This document shows positions 24,514-34,012 of a DNA stretch of 64,000 bases, in pieces. The stretch is taken from the NCBI RefSeq assembly GCF_000960995.1, contig NZ_CP009434.1:248001-312000 (forward strand), written 5' to 3'. A program made the position numbers and the translations under genes. The stretch comes from Burkholderia glumae LMG 2196 = ATCC 33617 (GTDB taxonomy: Bacteria > Pseudomonadota > Gammaproteobacteria > Burkholderiales > Burkholderiaceae). The notes under the pieces were generated by a model that was not told where the DNA came from, ran no database searches, and saw nothing but the letters and a program-made list of their open reading frames with translations. The number at the start of each line of letters is the position of its first letter. The stretch's first letter is position 1.

Positions 24514-25643
24514 GCACCTTCATCCAGACCCTGGCGCTCGGCGGCCGCGGCCCCGACAGCCCGACGATCGCCATCAAGGACACGATCGACATCGCCGGCC
24601 ACCGAACCACCGGCGCGAGCCGCGCCCTCGCCGAGGTCGCGCCGGCGCGCCGCCACGCGCACGTGGTGCAGCGCCTGCTCGACGCCGGCTGGCGCATCGT
24701 CGGCAAGGCCAACATGCACGAGCTGGCATTCGGCATGACCGGCATCAACGACTACACCGGCACGCCCGAGAACCCGCAGGCGCGCACGCGCATTCCCGGC
24801 GGTTCGTCGAGCGGCTCGGCTGCCGCGGTCGGGCTGGGACTCGCCGACGCCGCGCTCGGCACCGACACCGGCGGCTCGATCCGCGGCCCGGCGGCCTGCT
24901 GCGGCGTGATCGGGCTGAAGCCGACGTTCGGGCGCGTCTCGCGCGACGGCGTGGCCCCGGCCGTCACCACGCTCGACTGCGTCGGCCCGTTCGCGCGCGA
25001 GATGCGCATGCTGATCGCCGCGATGACGGCGATCAGCGCCGATTTCGACGGCCGGGCGGCCGCCGCGCCGGCCGCCGCGCTGCGGATCGGCATCGTCGCG
25101 GCGCCGGCTCGGCACGAGTTCGGCGCCGCCGTCGTCGACGCGGTCCGGCGCGCCGGCAACGGCGCTCGGGCGTGCGCGCTGCCGCGCCTGGGCGAGGCCT
25201 TCGAAGCCGGCCTCGCCGTGATCAATGCCGAAACCTCGGCGGCCTTCGGCCATCTGGTGGGCAGCGGCAAGCTGGGCGCCGATCTCGAGGCACGCCTGCG
25301 CGCCGCGGCGGCCACGACGCGCGAGGCGCTCGAGGCCGCCGAGCGGGTGCGGCGCGCCTTCACCGACGAGGTGGATCGCGCGCTCGAACGGGTCGACCTG
25401 CTGGTCATGCCGACCCTGCCGGACTTCCCGATCACCGTGGAGGAGGCGCGCGGCGGCCGCCCGGTCATCGCGATGTCGTCGCTGATCCGCCCGTTCAATC
25501 TCAGCGGTCATCCGGCGCTGAGCCTGCCGCTGCCGGTCGCCGGCTCGACGCTGAAGGCCGGCCTGCAGATCGTCGGCCGCCACGACGCGGACGAGCAGGT
25601 ATGCGCGTTCGGCTCGCACCTGGAGCGCGCGCTGGCCGCCTGA
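24510..25643 (+). CDS. iacH: IacH: amidase-signature family hydrolase
   Basis: 377 residues. Amidase-signature catalytic triad visible: K23 (AIKDTIDI), cis-Ser S99 (PGGSSSGS) and nucleophile S123 (GTDTGGSIRGP). About 80-100 residues shorter than typical 460-residue amidases, as is common in this subgroup. iacH is part of the P. putida IAA cluster, where it may release IAA from conjugates or act on an amide intermediate; its exact step is not settled. Translationally coupled to the preceding gene by ATGA overlap. A terminator follows 120 bases downstream. Confidence 0.82.
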   Translation: MSTFIQTLALGGRGPDSPTIAIKDTIDIAGHRTTGASRALAEVAPARRHAHVVQRLLDAGWRIVGKANMHELAFGMTGINDYTGTPENPQARTRIPGGSSSGSAAAVGLGLADAALGTDTGGSIRGPAACCGVIGLKPTFGRVSRDGVAPAVTTLDCVGPFAREMRMLIAAMTAISADFDGRAAAAPAAALRIGIVAAPARHEFGAAVVDAVRRAGNGARACALPRLGEAFEAGLAVINAETSAAFGHLVGSGKLGADLEARLRAAAATTREALEAAERVRRAFTDEVDRALERVDLLVMPTLPDFPITVEEARGGRPVIAMSSLIRPFNLSGHPALSLPLPVAGSTLKAGLQIVGRHDADEQVCAFGSHLERALAA

Positions 25644-25766
25644 GCCCGGCGCCGGCGAGGCCGCGCCGCCAGCCGGCGCAGCGCGCCGGCTCGTTCGCTG
25701 CTCATACGAAATCGCGCGCGCCGACGCGCCCGCGCACGGTGGCGCACTTTATCGAGAAATTGGCGT

Positions 25767-25792
25767 AATCCGCCTTATGGCGGATTTTTTTT
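25767..25792 (+). terminator. Rho-independent terminator after iacH
   Basis: Perfect 8-bp stem AATCCGCC / GGCGGATT with a TTAT loop, followed by a run of eight T counting the last stem bases. Textbook intrinsic terminator. It separates the iacCD-iacIH unit from the permease and porin genes, which therefore need their own promoter or read-through. Confidence 0.92.
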
Positions 25793-25909
25793 AGCTACCT
25801 ACGATGCCATCACGCCGGCTGCAATCGGCCGCTCGGGCAAGACCCCGGCATGCCCGGCCCGGCCGCGCCAGCGAGGCAGCCGGATACCCAACACGATACC
25901 GAGACAACG

Positions 25910-27355
25910 ATGCCCGACTCCCCCTCTACTTCCGCTCTCGACGTGCCGCGCTCGCAGCCGGCCGTGAATTCCATCGGACTCTGGCAGATCGTCTTCCTGG
26001 TGATCTCGGCGGCGGCGCCGCTGACCGGCGCGCTGGGCGGCGTGCCGCCCGCCATCAGCCTGGGCAACGGCGCCGGGATACCCGGCGCGTTCGTGATCGC
26101 CGGCCTGGTGCTGCTGGTGTTCAGCGTGGGGTTCGCCTCGATGAGCCGCCACGTGGTGCGCGCCGGCGCCTTCTACGCCTATCTCACGGCCGGCCTGGGC
26201 CGCCCGATCGGCATGGCCGGCGCGTTCGTCGCGCTGCTCTCCTACACCAGCATCCAGATCGCGCTGTACGGCCTGTTCGGCTTCTTCTGCTCGACCATCC
26301 TCGGCCCGCTGCTGCAAACCAGCCTGCCCTGGTATGGCTATGCCGTCGGCTGCGCGGCGATCGTGCAGTTCACGGGGCTGCGCGGCATCGACCTGAACAG
26401 CCGCGTGCTCGGCGTGCTGATGTGCCTCGAACTCGGCATCCTGCTGCTGCTGAGCGGCGCGATCCTGCTGCACGGCGGCGGCCCCGACGGGCTGACGCTG
26501 GCGCCGTTCGCGCCGCGCCATCTGCTGGGCGGCCATGTCGGCATCGCGGTGATGTTCGCGTTCGCCTCGTTCATCGGCTTCGAGGCCACCGCCATCTACG
26601 GGCAGGAGTGCCGCAACCCCAGGCGCACGGTGCCGCGCGCGACCTATCTGTCGGTGGTGCTGATCCTGCTGTTCTTCGCCTTCGTCACCTGGACGATCGT
26701 CTGTGCCTACGGCGTATCGCAGGTGGCCGACGCCGCCACGCGGCATCCCGGCGACTTCTGGTTCATCCAGTCGGACCGCTACCTCGGCAGCGCGCTGACG
26801 ACGACCATGAGCTTCCTGCTGCTGACGAGCCTGTTCGCGAGCCTGCTGTCGTTCCACAACATGATCGTGCGCTACCTGCACGCGCTGGCCAGCGAACGGA
26901 TCCTGCCCGTCGCGCTGCAGCGGCTGCATCCGAAGCACGGCTCGCCTTACCTGGCGAGCTATCTGCAGACGCTGTCGATCCTGGTCCCGCTGGCGATCTA
27001 CGCGGCGCTCGGCACCGACCCGTTCGCGACCGTATTCAGTTGCACGGCGGCACTCGGCATCCTCGGCGTGGTGCTGCTGCAAGCCGGCACCAGCGTGTCG
27101 GTGGCGGTTTTCTTCATGGTCACGCGGCTCGACACGCGGCTGTGGCACGCACGGCTCGCACCGGTGCTGGGCGCCCTCGCGCTGTTCGCCGTCGCCGCGA
27201 TCCTGATCCGCAATCTCGACGCCCTGAGCGGCTCCGACAGCCCGGTGATCGCGACCTTCCCGTGGATCCACGCCGGCGTGGCCCTGGTCGGCATCGCGGT
27301 GGGCCTGGTGCTGCGGCGCGTGCGCCCCGACATCTATGCCCGCTTCGGGCAATGA
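25910..27355 (+). CDS. APC-superfamily amino acid/auxin permease
   Basis: 481-residue APC permease with about 12-14 hydrophobic segments beginning near residue 22 (GLWQIVFLVISAAAPLTGAL). The APC signature loop appears as FASFIGFEATAIYGQECRNP. Located between iacH and a porin within the IAA cluster, so IAA or an IAA conjugate is the likely substrate (inference). A second permease at 39070 shares the N-terminal VxSAAAPLTxxxG pattern, the FIGFEATAI loop and the C-terminal LSGSDS block. ATG at 25910; ribosome site weak. Confidence 0.85.
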   Translation: MPDSPSTSALDVPRSQPAVNSIGLWQIVFLVISAAAPLTGALGGVPPAISLGNGAGIPGAFVIAGLVLLVFSVGFASMSRHVVRAGAFYAYLTAGLGRPIGMAGAFVALLSYTSIQIALYGLFGFFCSTILGPLLQTSLPWYGYAVGCAAIVQFTGLRGIDLNSRVLGVLMCLELGILLLLSGAILLHGGGPDGLTLAPFAPRHLLGGHVGIAVMFAFASFIGFEATAIYGQECRNPRRTVPRATYLSVVLILLFFAFVTWTIVCAYGVSQVADAATRHPGDFWFIQSDRYLGSALTTTMSFLLLTSLFASLLSFHNMIVRYLHALASERILPVALQRLHPKHGSPYLASYLQTLSILVPLAIYAALGTDPFATVFSCTAALGILGVVLLQAGTSVSVAVFFMVTRLDTRLWHARLAPVLGALALFAVAAILIRNLDALSGSDSPVIATFPWIHAGVALVGIAVGLVLRRVRPDIYARFGQ

Positions 27356-27479
27356 CGCGGCCCGGCGCCGGCCTGCGTCGCGCCGCCTGCATTCACGCAA
27401 CCGGCAGGCCGCGCGGCGGCCTGCCAGCCTCCACCCGCGCCTTGCCGCCGGGCATCGCGCTTACCCGGTAGACCTTTCC

Positions 27480-28691
27480 ATGACGCACTTCCCTGTCAGG
27501 CTCATCGCTCCGGCGCTGGCGGCGCTCGCCCTCGCCACGACGGTCCACGCGCAATCGTCGGTCACGCTGTACGGCACGATCGACACGGGCGTGGTGTTCA
27601 GCTCGAACCAGCAGGCCACGCGCGCCGACGGCACCACGGGCGGCCATCCGACCTGGCAGGTGGCGGGTGGCAATCTGGTGCCGTCGCGCTTCGGCCTGAC
27701 GGGCAGCGAGGACCTGGGCGGCGACACCCACGCGAACTTCACGCTCGAAGGCAGCCTCTTTTCCCAGAACGGCGCGTCGATCGACAACGGCGCGATCTTC
27801 AACCGCAATGCCTGGGTCGGCCTGGCGAATCCGCGCTACGGCGCGCTCACCCTGGGCCGGCAGTACGACCCGTTCTCCGACTACCTCGGCGCCTACGCCT
27901 CGAGCAATAGCTGGGCGACCCTCTACGGCTCGCACTTCGGCGACGTCGACAACCTCAACGAGGCATTCAACTTCAACAATTCGATCAAGTACCTGAGCCC
28001 GAGCTTCGGCGGCCTGACGGTGGGCGGGCTGTTCAGCCTCGGCGGCGTGCCCGGCGATTTCTCGCAGCGGCGCGGCTGGTCGGTCGCGGCCAGCTACGCG
28101 CGAGGCCCGCTGTCGCTGAGCGCCGGCTATCTGACGCTGCGCAATCCGATGCAGGCCGCGCTCGGCGGCGAGCGCGGCTACTTCGGCGACCTGAGCTGCG
28201 CCAACGCGGACGCGCCGTACTGCGAACTGCAGAACGCGGCGCGGCTCTCGGTATTCGGCGCGGGCGGCGCCTATACGATCGGCACGGTGACGGTGGCGCT
28301 CAGCTACACCCACACCGAGCTCGCGCAGAGCCGGTACTACAGCGCGGCGGGCGCGGGCGGCACCGACCTGCGCTTCGACGTCGGCGAGCTGAACACGACC
28401 TGGCAGGCCACGCCGTTGCTGCTGCTCGGCGCGGCCTACATCCTCAACGACGTGCAGCCGTCGGGCCGCGCCTCGACGCGCATCCATCAGCTCAATCTCG
28501 GCGCCACCTACAGCCTGTCGAAGCGCACCGCGCTGTACGCGGTGGCGATCGGCCAATGCTCGGGCGGCGCGGGACTGGGCCTCGACGCCGCGGGCGGCGC
28601 GACGCGCAACCTCGCCGAAATTCCGAATCTCGTGAACAGCGACACGAACCGCCAAATGGCCGTGATCGCCGGCATCCGCCACAACTTCTGA
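27480..28691 (+). CDS. Gram-negative porin (OmpC-like, Burkholderia type)
   Basis: 403 residues. Signal peptide of about 24 residues (LIAPALAALALATTVHA then QSSVTLYG), followed by the classical beta-proteobacterial porin pattern: GSED/FTLEGSLF region, NRNAWVGLANPRYGALTLGR, DN-rich constriction loop, and a terminal strand ending IRHNF with C-terminal Phe. A trimeric outer membrane general or substrate-selective porin. Its position after the APC permease suggests that it supplies outer-membrane entry for the IAA-cluster substrate. Unusually, it has two pairs of Cys-containing segments (SCANADAPYCEL). Confidence 0.9.
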   Translation: MTHFPVRLIAPALAALALATTVHAQSSVTLYGTIDTGVVFSSNQQATRADGTTGGHPTWQVAGGNLVPSRFGLTGSEDLGGDTHANFTLEGSLFSQNGASIDNGAIFNRNAWVGLANPRYGALTLGRQYDPFSDYLGAYASSNSWATLYGSHFGDVDNLNEAFNFNNSIKYLSPSFGGLTVGGLFSLGGVPGDFSQRRGWSVAASYARGPLSLSAGYLTLRNPMQAALGGERGYFGDLSCANADAPYCELQNAARLSVFGAGGAYTIGTVTVALSYTHTELAQSRYYSAAGAGGTDLRFDVGELNTTWQATPLLLLGAAYILNDVQPSGRASTRIHQLNLGATYSLSKRTALYAVAIGQCSGGAGLGLDAAGGATRNLAEIPNLVNSDTNRQMAVIAGIRHNF

Positions 28692-28740
28692 CCGCATCCG
28701 CGGCGCCCGCGCGGCGCCGCCGCGTTGCCGGCCGGCGCGG

Positions 28741-30219
28741 CTAGCGGGCCGCGTCGCCGCCGCGATGCAGCGGCAGCCAGAAGCGACAGTCGAGGCCGCC
28801 GCCCTCGGCGGCAAACGCGCGGATCCGGCCGCCGTGGCGCGTCACGATGTTATTGCAGAGCGACAGGCCGATGCCGTTGCCGGCCGGCTTGGACGAGGAG
28901 AATCCGTCGAACAGGCCGGCATGGACGCCCTCCGGCACGCCCGGCCCGTTGTCGCGCACCTGCACCATGGCGGCGTCGCCGTCGCGCGCGGCGGCGATCG
29001 TCAGGCGCCGCGCGCCGGGCGGCATTTCCAAGAGCGCATCGATCGCGTTGAAGGCGAGATTGAGGATCACCTGCCCGATCAGCACGCGCTCGCACTCGAC
29101 CGGCAGCGCCGCCGCCGGCGGCTCGACGGCGACCTGCACGCCCGTATCGCGCGCGCGCAGCTCGACGAAGTACGCCACCTCGGCGAGGATCGCGGCGAGG
29201 TCCACGACCCCGACGTTCGGCGCCCGGCGCGCCACGTACTCGCGCACGCTGCCGATGATCGCGGCGGCGTGCTCGGCCTGCCGGTCGGCGGCGCGCAGGC
29301 CCCAGATCGCACCGTCCAGCTGGCCCGGCGCGGCGAGCCGCTGAATCGTGCCCTCGATGAAATTGCGGATCGCCGCGAGCGGCTGGCTCAGTTCGTGCGC
29401 GATCGCGATCGCCATCTCGCCCATCGCGTTGTAGCGCCCGGCGTATTCGAGCTGGCGCGCCTCGGCGCGGCGCGCGTCCTCGATGCGCACCACGTCGGTG
29501 ACGTCGCGAAAGTGGATCAGCACGCCGGCCAGATCGTCGGTGCCGTGCAGCTGGCGGCACGTGATGCGCAGCCAGCGCGCGCCGTCGCGCATCCGGTAGC
29601 GCGCCGGTGCCGACGGCCCGCCGGTGGGCGCCTCGCGCAGCTGCGCCTGCAGGCGCGCGTGGTCGAGCGGATCGAGGTGGTCGGTCACCACGCCCGGCGG
29701 CGTTCGCGCATCGAGCGCGAGCAGGCGCCGCCCCGACGCGCTGAGGTACTGAATCGCGCCCGCCTCGTCGAGCACCGCGACGCCTTCGCCGAGGTCCTGC
29801 ATGAATTCGCGCAGCCGCGTTTCGTAGTGCCTGAGCTTCTGCCGGATCGCCTCCTCGGCGCTGATGTCGCGGAACTGCACCATCACCACCGCCCGCTCGC
29901 GCAGCTTCACGTGGGTGACGATCGCCTCGGACAGCATGTCCTCGCCGCGCCGCGACCGGTAGCACCACTCATAGACCTGCGGCCCTTGCGTCTCGGCGCG
30001 ATCCATCGCGGCTATCGCGTTCTCGCGTGCGTATCTGGGCTCGGGCCGCGTCATGTCGTGCGCCTTCAGCGGCAGCAGCTCCTCGACCGTGAAGCCGAGC
30101 GCGTCGCAGGCGGCGCGGTTGGCCCAGACGATCGCCTTGGTGTGCGCGTCGTGCAGCAGCACGCACAGCGTCAGCGAATCGAGCAGGCGGCGGAAATCGT
30201 CTTCGGCGGGGAACGTCAT
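28741..30219 (-). CDS. PAS-domain sensor histidine kinase (FixL/IacS-like)
   Basis: 492 residues from the ATG at 30219, or up to 517 from 30294. Two PAS-like domains (about residues 5-115 and 130-250), no membrane segment, then a HisKA region with phosphoacceptor His in IAHELSQPLAAIRNF. The C-terminal ATPase domain has NLAFNAIDALL, VRDNGPGVP and GNGIGLSLC boxes. Soluble FixL-type kinase. It lies divergent from iacA, and a FixJ-type regulator lies two kilobases away, so the two probably form the cluster's two-component system, as in Paraburkholderia (IacS/IacR2). The PAS ligand is unknown. Confidence 0.86.
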   Translation of the reverse strand: MTFPAEDDFRRLLDSLTLCVLLHDAHTKAIVWANRAACDALGFTVEELLPLKAHDMTRPEPRYARENAIAAMDRAETQGPQVYEWCYRSRRGEDMLSEAIVTHVKLRERAVVMVQFRDISAEEAIRQKLRHYETRLREFMQDLGEGVAVLDEAGAIQYLSASGRRLLALDARTPPGVVTDHLDPLDHARLQAQLREAPTGGPSAPARYRMRDGARWLRITCRQLHGTDDLAGVLIHFRDVTDVVRIEDARRAEARQLEYAGRYNAMGEMAIAIAHELSQPLAAIRNFIEGTIQRLAAPGQLDGAIWGLRAADRQAEHAAAIIGSVREYVARRAPNVGVVDLAAILAEVAYFVELRARDTGVQVAVEPPAAALPVECERVLIGQVILNLAFNAIDALLEMPPGARRLTIAAARDGDAAMVQVRDNGPGVPEGVHAGLFDGFSSSKPAGNGIGLSLCNNIVTRHGGRIRAFAAEGGGLDCRFWLPLHRGGDAAR

Positions 30220-30473
30220 AGGGCGGATGGAATCGGCGGCCTTCGGGGCGGCGCTGCTGCCTGCCACGATACACCGCGACGCGCGCGGCGGCATCTGAAG
30301 ATTTCTTTAGTCCGCTGCGGGCAATCCCCCGATCCGCGGGCCGAGGCCCCAATTGCCGCGCCGTTCCGGCGTTCCTAGACTGAGCCTCAGATCAACCGGT
30401 TCGGGCGAGCCGTTCGCCACGCGCGGCGACCACCCGGCTCGCATCGCCGTCCCGCACCATCAGGAGATATGTC

Positions 30474-31670
30474 ATGGCTACCCCCGCCGCCGTCGCCCCG
30501 GCGCAACCCAGTCCACGCTCGGCCGGTGCCGCCGTCGAGCCCCGCCCGCTGTCGACCCTGGAGGAACTCGTCGAGGTCATCGTGGCGCGCCGCGACGAAT
30601 TCGAACGGCTGTCGCACGTGCCGCGCGACGTCATCGATCTGTTCAAGCGGGCCGGCATCTACCGGGCCGCCACGCCGAAGCGCTTCGGCGGCGACGCGCG
30701 CGCGCCGGCCGAATTTCTCGAGATGATCGAGACCATCGCGACGGCGGACGGCTCGGCCGCGTGGGTCGCGAGCTTCGGCTCGGCCAACGTCTACCTCGCG
30801 GCGCTGCCGCTCGAGACGCAGGCCAGGCTCTATGCGGGCGGCCCCGATCAGGCCTTCGGCGCCGGGCTGTTTCCGGTGCAGAAGGTCCGGCGCGCCGACG
30901 GCGGATGGCTGATCGACGGCACCTGGAAGTTCGCGAGCGGCTGCAAGGGCGCGGACTGGCTCGGCGTGGGCATCGATACCGGCGCCAACGGCGACGGTGC
31001 GCCCAACAAGCCGCGCACCGCGGTCTTTCCGGCCAGCGAGATCGAAATCGTCGAGAACTGGAGCGTGGTGGGCATGCAGGGCACCGGCAGCCACGACCTG
31101 CGCGTCAACGGCAAGGTCGTGGCCGACGAATGGACCTTCGTGCGCGGCGGCGCGCCGACGGTGGACGAGCCGCTGTATCGCTATCCGACCGTCGCCTACG
31201 CGGCGCAGGTGCTGGCGGTGGTGAATCTCGGCCTGGCGCGCGCCGCGCTCGACGTGTCCAACCAGATGTCGGGCGGCCGGCGCACCACCACCGGCGCGCC
31301 GCAGCTGGCCGATCGCGCCTACTACCGAATCGAGCTGGCCAAGGCCGAAGCGCAACTGCGTTCGGTCCGGGCCTTCTTCTACGACGCCACGCGCACCGTC
31401 TGGGAATCGATCCAGGCCGGCGGCGCGGCCACGCCCGAGCAGGTCAGCCTGCTGCGCCTGGCCGCCACCCAGGCCGCCCGCGAGGGCGCGGACGTGGTAT
31501 ATCGGGCCTACCGGCTCGGCGGCACGATGGCGATCTATCGCACCCATCCGTTGCAGCGCCTGCTGCGCGACGCGCTCGTCGTCACGCAGCATGCCTTCCT
31601 CGCGGAAGGCAACTACGACGGCGCCGGCGCGGTGTTCGTCGGCGTGCCGCCGATCCCGGGCTACCTGTGA
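30474..31670 (+). CDS. iacA: IacA: flavin-dependent monooxygenase (acyl-CoA dehydrogenase fold)
   Basis: 398 residues of the acyl-CoA dehydrogenase-fold oxygenase group (HpaB/IifC/IacA type). Contains PKRFGGDARAPAEFLEMIET, the central beta-domain (DGTWKFASGCKGADWL), WSVVGMQGTGSHDL and a C-terminal helical domain (RLGGTMAIYRTHPLQRLLRD). IacA performs the first step of IAA catabolism, hydroxylating the indole ring to 2-hydroxy-IAA using reduced flavin supplied by a reductase (IacG). First gene of iacA-iacB-iacE; the promoter region is shared with the kinase gene. Confidence 0.88.
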   Translation: MATPAAVAPAQPSPRSAGAAVEPRPLSTLEELVEVIVARRDEFERLSHVPRDVIDLFKRAGIYRAATPKRFGGDARAPAEFLEMIETIATADGSAAWVASFGSANVYLAALPLETQARLYAGGPDQAFGAGLFPVQKVRRADGGWLIDGTWKFASGCKGADWLGVGIDTGANGDGAPNKPRTAVFPASEIEIVENWSVVGMQGTGSHDLRVNGKVVADEWTFVRGGAPTVDEPLYRYPTVAYAAQVLAVVNLGLARAALDVSNQMSGGRRTTTGAPQLADRAYYRIELAKAEAQLRSVRAFFYDATRTVWESIQAGGAATPEQVSLLRLAATQAAREGADVVYRAYRLGGTMAIYRTHPLQRLLRDALVVTQHAFLAEGNYDGAGAVFVGVPPIPGYL

Positions 31671-31755
31671 CGTCTGCGCGCCTGCGCCGTGCCGGTGGCG
31701 TGCGCGCCGGCCTGTGCGCATCCTCTTCATCCGACCTCGAGCGAGATTCCATCCC

Positions 31756-32130
31756 ATGAGCGAATCCCCCAAGCTTGCGCTGCGCGTCCTGTTCTGCTGC
31801 GGCGTCACCCAGAATTTCTTCGATCTCCCGCGCGAGCAGATCGGCACGGTCTGGCAGGCCTACGGCAAGATGCTGGCCGCCGTCGAAGCGATGCAAGGCG
31901 TGAAGATCCTCGGCATCATGGACGACGACCGGCTGACCGTCGGCAACGCGGACGGCGCGCCCTGGACCTTCTACATCATGGCCGACGTGGCCGACTTCGA
32001 TACCGCCGTGGCGGTCTGCAACCTGTACCGCACCACGCCGGTCGGTGACTACAACCTGTGGCGCTACGGCAAGATCGAGGCGCGCATCGGCCGCGAACTG
32101 GTGGTGCCGCCCGCCGCGGCCGCGGCCTGA
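31756..32130 (+). CDS. iacB: IacB: small protein of IAA catabolism
   Basis: 124 residues, EthD/ferredoxin-like alpha-beta dimer fold suspected from MLAAVEAMQGVKILGIMDDD and FYIMADVADFDTAVAVCNLY. Directly follows iacA, as in known iac and indole-degradation (iif/ind) clusters, where the small partner is needed for the early oxidation steps. Its catalytic role is unproven. Start ATG at 31756, 85 bases after the iacA stop. Confidence 0.75.
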   Translation: MSESPKLALRVLFCCGVTQNFFDLPREQIGTVWQAYGKMLAAVEAMQGVKILGIMDDDRLTVGNADGAPWTFYIMADVADFDTAVAVCNLYRTTPVGDYNLWRYGKIEARIGRELVVPPAAAAA

Positions 32131-32186
32131 GCGCACCGCCCGCAACCGGGCGCGCGCCGCGCGCCGTCAGACAAGGAGCATCCCGG

Positions 32187-32930
32187 ATGGAACCTAGAAC
32201 CGTCGTCGTGACCGGCGCCGCGCGCGGCCTCGGCGCCGCGCTCGCCGCGCGCTTTCACGCAGCCGGCTATCGGGTCGCGCTGGCCGACGTCGCGCTCGAC
32301 GCCGCCCAGGCCACGGCGCGGGCACTGAGCCCGGACGGCTCGCAGGCCGTCGCGCTGTCGCTCGACGTGACCCGCAAGGACGATTTCAGCGCCGCGCTCG
32401 ACGCCGTCACGGCACGCTGGGGGCGCGTCGACGTGCTCGTCAACAACGCCGGCGCCTCGAAGGTGGTGCCGCTGATGGACATCACGGCCGAGCAGTTCGA
32501 CCAGGTGATCGACGTGAACCTGCGCAGCGTGCTGTTCGGCTGCCAGGTGTTCGGCCAGTATTTCGCCGATCAGGGTGGCGGGCGCATCGTCAACATCGCC
32601 TCGCTGGCGGGCCAGAACGGCGGCTCGGCCACCGGCGCGCACTACGCCGCCGCGAAGGGCGGCACGCTCACGCTGACCAAGGTGTTCGCCCGCGATCTGG
32701 CCGCACGCGGGGTCACGGTCAACGCGATCTCGCCGGGGCCGCTCGACCTGCCGATCGTCCACCAAAGCGTGCCGGCGGACCGGCTCGAAAAGGTGATCTC
32801 GACGATCCCGGTCGGCCGGCTCGGCCCCGCCGACTACATCGCCGACGTGGCGGTGCTGCTCGCCTCGGGCAATGCCTACTTCGCCAACGGGGCCTGCTGG
32901 GACGTCAACGGCGGCCTGTACATGCGATGA
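32187..32930 (+). CDS. iacE: IacE: short-chain dehydrogenase/reductase
   Basis: 247-residue classical SDR. TGAARGLGAA cofactor motif (residues about 9-18), NNAG at about 90, catalytic Ser in NIASLAGQ and intact Y-x3-K (HYAAAKGG). Ends in a typical DVNGGLYMR. In iac pathways IacE, with IacA, takes part in forming dioxindole-acetic acid. AAGGAG eight bases before the ATG. Last gene of the iacABE unit. Confidence 0.87.
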   Translation: MEPRTVVVTGAARGLGAALAARFHAAGYRVALADVALDAAQATARALSPDGSQAVALSLDVTRKDDFSAALDAVTARWGRVDVLVNNAGASKVVPLMDITAEQFDQVIDVNLRSVLFGCQVFGQYFADQGGGRIVNIASLAGQNGGSATGAHYAAAKGGTLTLTKVFARDLAARGVTVNAISPGPLDLPIVHQSVPADRLEKVISTIPVGRLGPADYIADVAVLLASGNAYFANGACWDVNGGLYMR

Positions 32931-33041
32931 AGCCGGGGCCCGCCCACCGCTCGGCATCGCTTGCGGCCGCCGGGCCGCAACGCGCGCGGGTTCTGCGCCC
33001 GGCGGGCGGCGCGCACCGGGCGCGATACACGCGCGCCGGGC

Positions 33042-33689
33042 TCAACGCCCGGCCGACCCGCTCATCCCGTCCCCGGGCGCGCCCCATACGAAGGTCACGT
33101 CGCGCACCAGGCTCGCGATCGACGCTACCCCGAGCTTTTCCTTGATGCTGGCCCGGTGCACGTCCACGGTCTTCACGCTGATCGACAGCTCGGAGGCGAT
33201 CTTCTTGCTGCCCTTGCCGTCGATCACGCCGCGCAGCACCTCCCGCTCGCGCGCCGTGAGCGATTCGATGCGCTGACGCAGCTCCAGCCGGCGGCGATCG
33301 CCGGCATGGCGCTGCATCGCGAGCTTCATCGCGTTCTGCACGCGGTCGAGCATCTGCTGCGAGTTGTAGGGCTTCTCGACGAAATCGATCGCGCCATTCT
33401 GCATCGCCCGTACCGACATCGGTATGTCGCCATGTCCGCTGACGAAGATGATCGGCAAGGTCGCGCCGCGCCGGTTCAATTCGGTCTGCACGTCGAAGCC
33501 GCTGCGCTCCGGCATGCGCACGTCGAGGATCAGGCACGACGGAACGCTCTGATCGAATGCCTCGAGAAATTCGGCCGCGCTCGCGAATCCTTCCGACTTC
33601 ACGCCGACCGACTCGAGCAGCCAGGCGAGCGAGGTCCGCATGCCGCTGTCATCATCGACGATGTAGATCATCGGGGTGGGAGACATCAT
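33042..33689 (-). CDS. FixJ/NarL-family response regulator
   Basis: 215 residues. Receiver domain with acidic pocket at residues 12-14 (VDDD), phosphoacceptor D56 (LILDVRMPERSG) and K in VEKPYNSQQML. C-terminal LuxR-type HTH (LTAREREVLRGVIDGKGSKK, then SVKTVDVHRASIKEKLGV). Likely partner of the FixL-like kinase at 28741-30219 (IacR2-like). Divergent from iacG. Two adjacent ATGs (33689, 33686); the GGAG upstream suits either. Confidence 0.87.
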   Translation of the reverse strand: MMSPTPMIYIVDDDSGMRTSLAWLLESVGVKSEGFASAAEFLEAFDQSVPSCLILDVRMPERSGFDVQTELNRRGATLPIIFVSGHGDIPMSVRAMQNGAIDFVEKPYNSQQMLDRVQNAMKLAMQRHAGDRRRLELRQRIESLTAREREVLRGVIDGKGSKKIASELSISVKTVDVHRASIKEKLGVASIASLVRDVTFVWGAPGDGMSGSAGR

Positions 33690-34012
33690 GTTTCTCGCTC
33701 CATGTTTCAGAACGGGCTCGCGCGGCGCGACTGATTTGCGTATCGCACGCAGCCGCGCGCAGCCGCGTTCGACCTCGCATGGTAACCAGACCAAAACCGC
33801 GCGCAAAGTAAGTATACCGAGTAAGTGCATCCTTTATTCGTCACGGATATCCACTAGGTAATTTCTTCAGGGCGCTAGGGAAACAGGCAAAGCGCCAGGC
33901 GATTCCCGCCGATAGGTTTGAGCCGTTGCGTGACTTACGCTTGAAGCACGCAGTCATGCACGCGCGCACGGGCCGCGTGGCTCAGCGCTTCTCAATCCAA
34001 GGGCTCACTCCC
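33690..34012. promoter_or_regulatory. Divergent promoter region of response regulator and iacG
   Basis: 323 bases. A direct repeat of AGTAAGT occurs at 33807-33813 and 33820-33826, 13 bp apart, in the only AT-richer part of the gap. Candidate regulator site; no gene seen. Confidence 0.3.
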
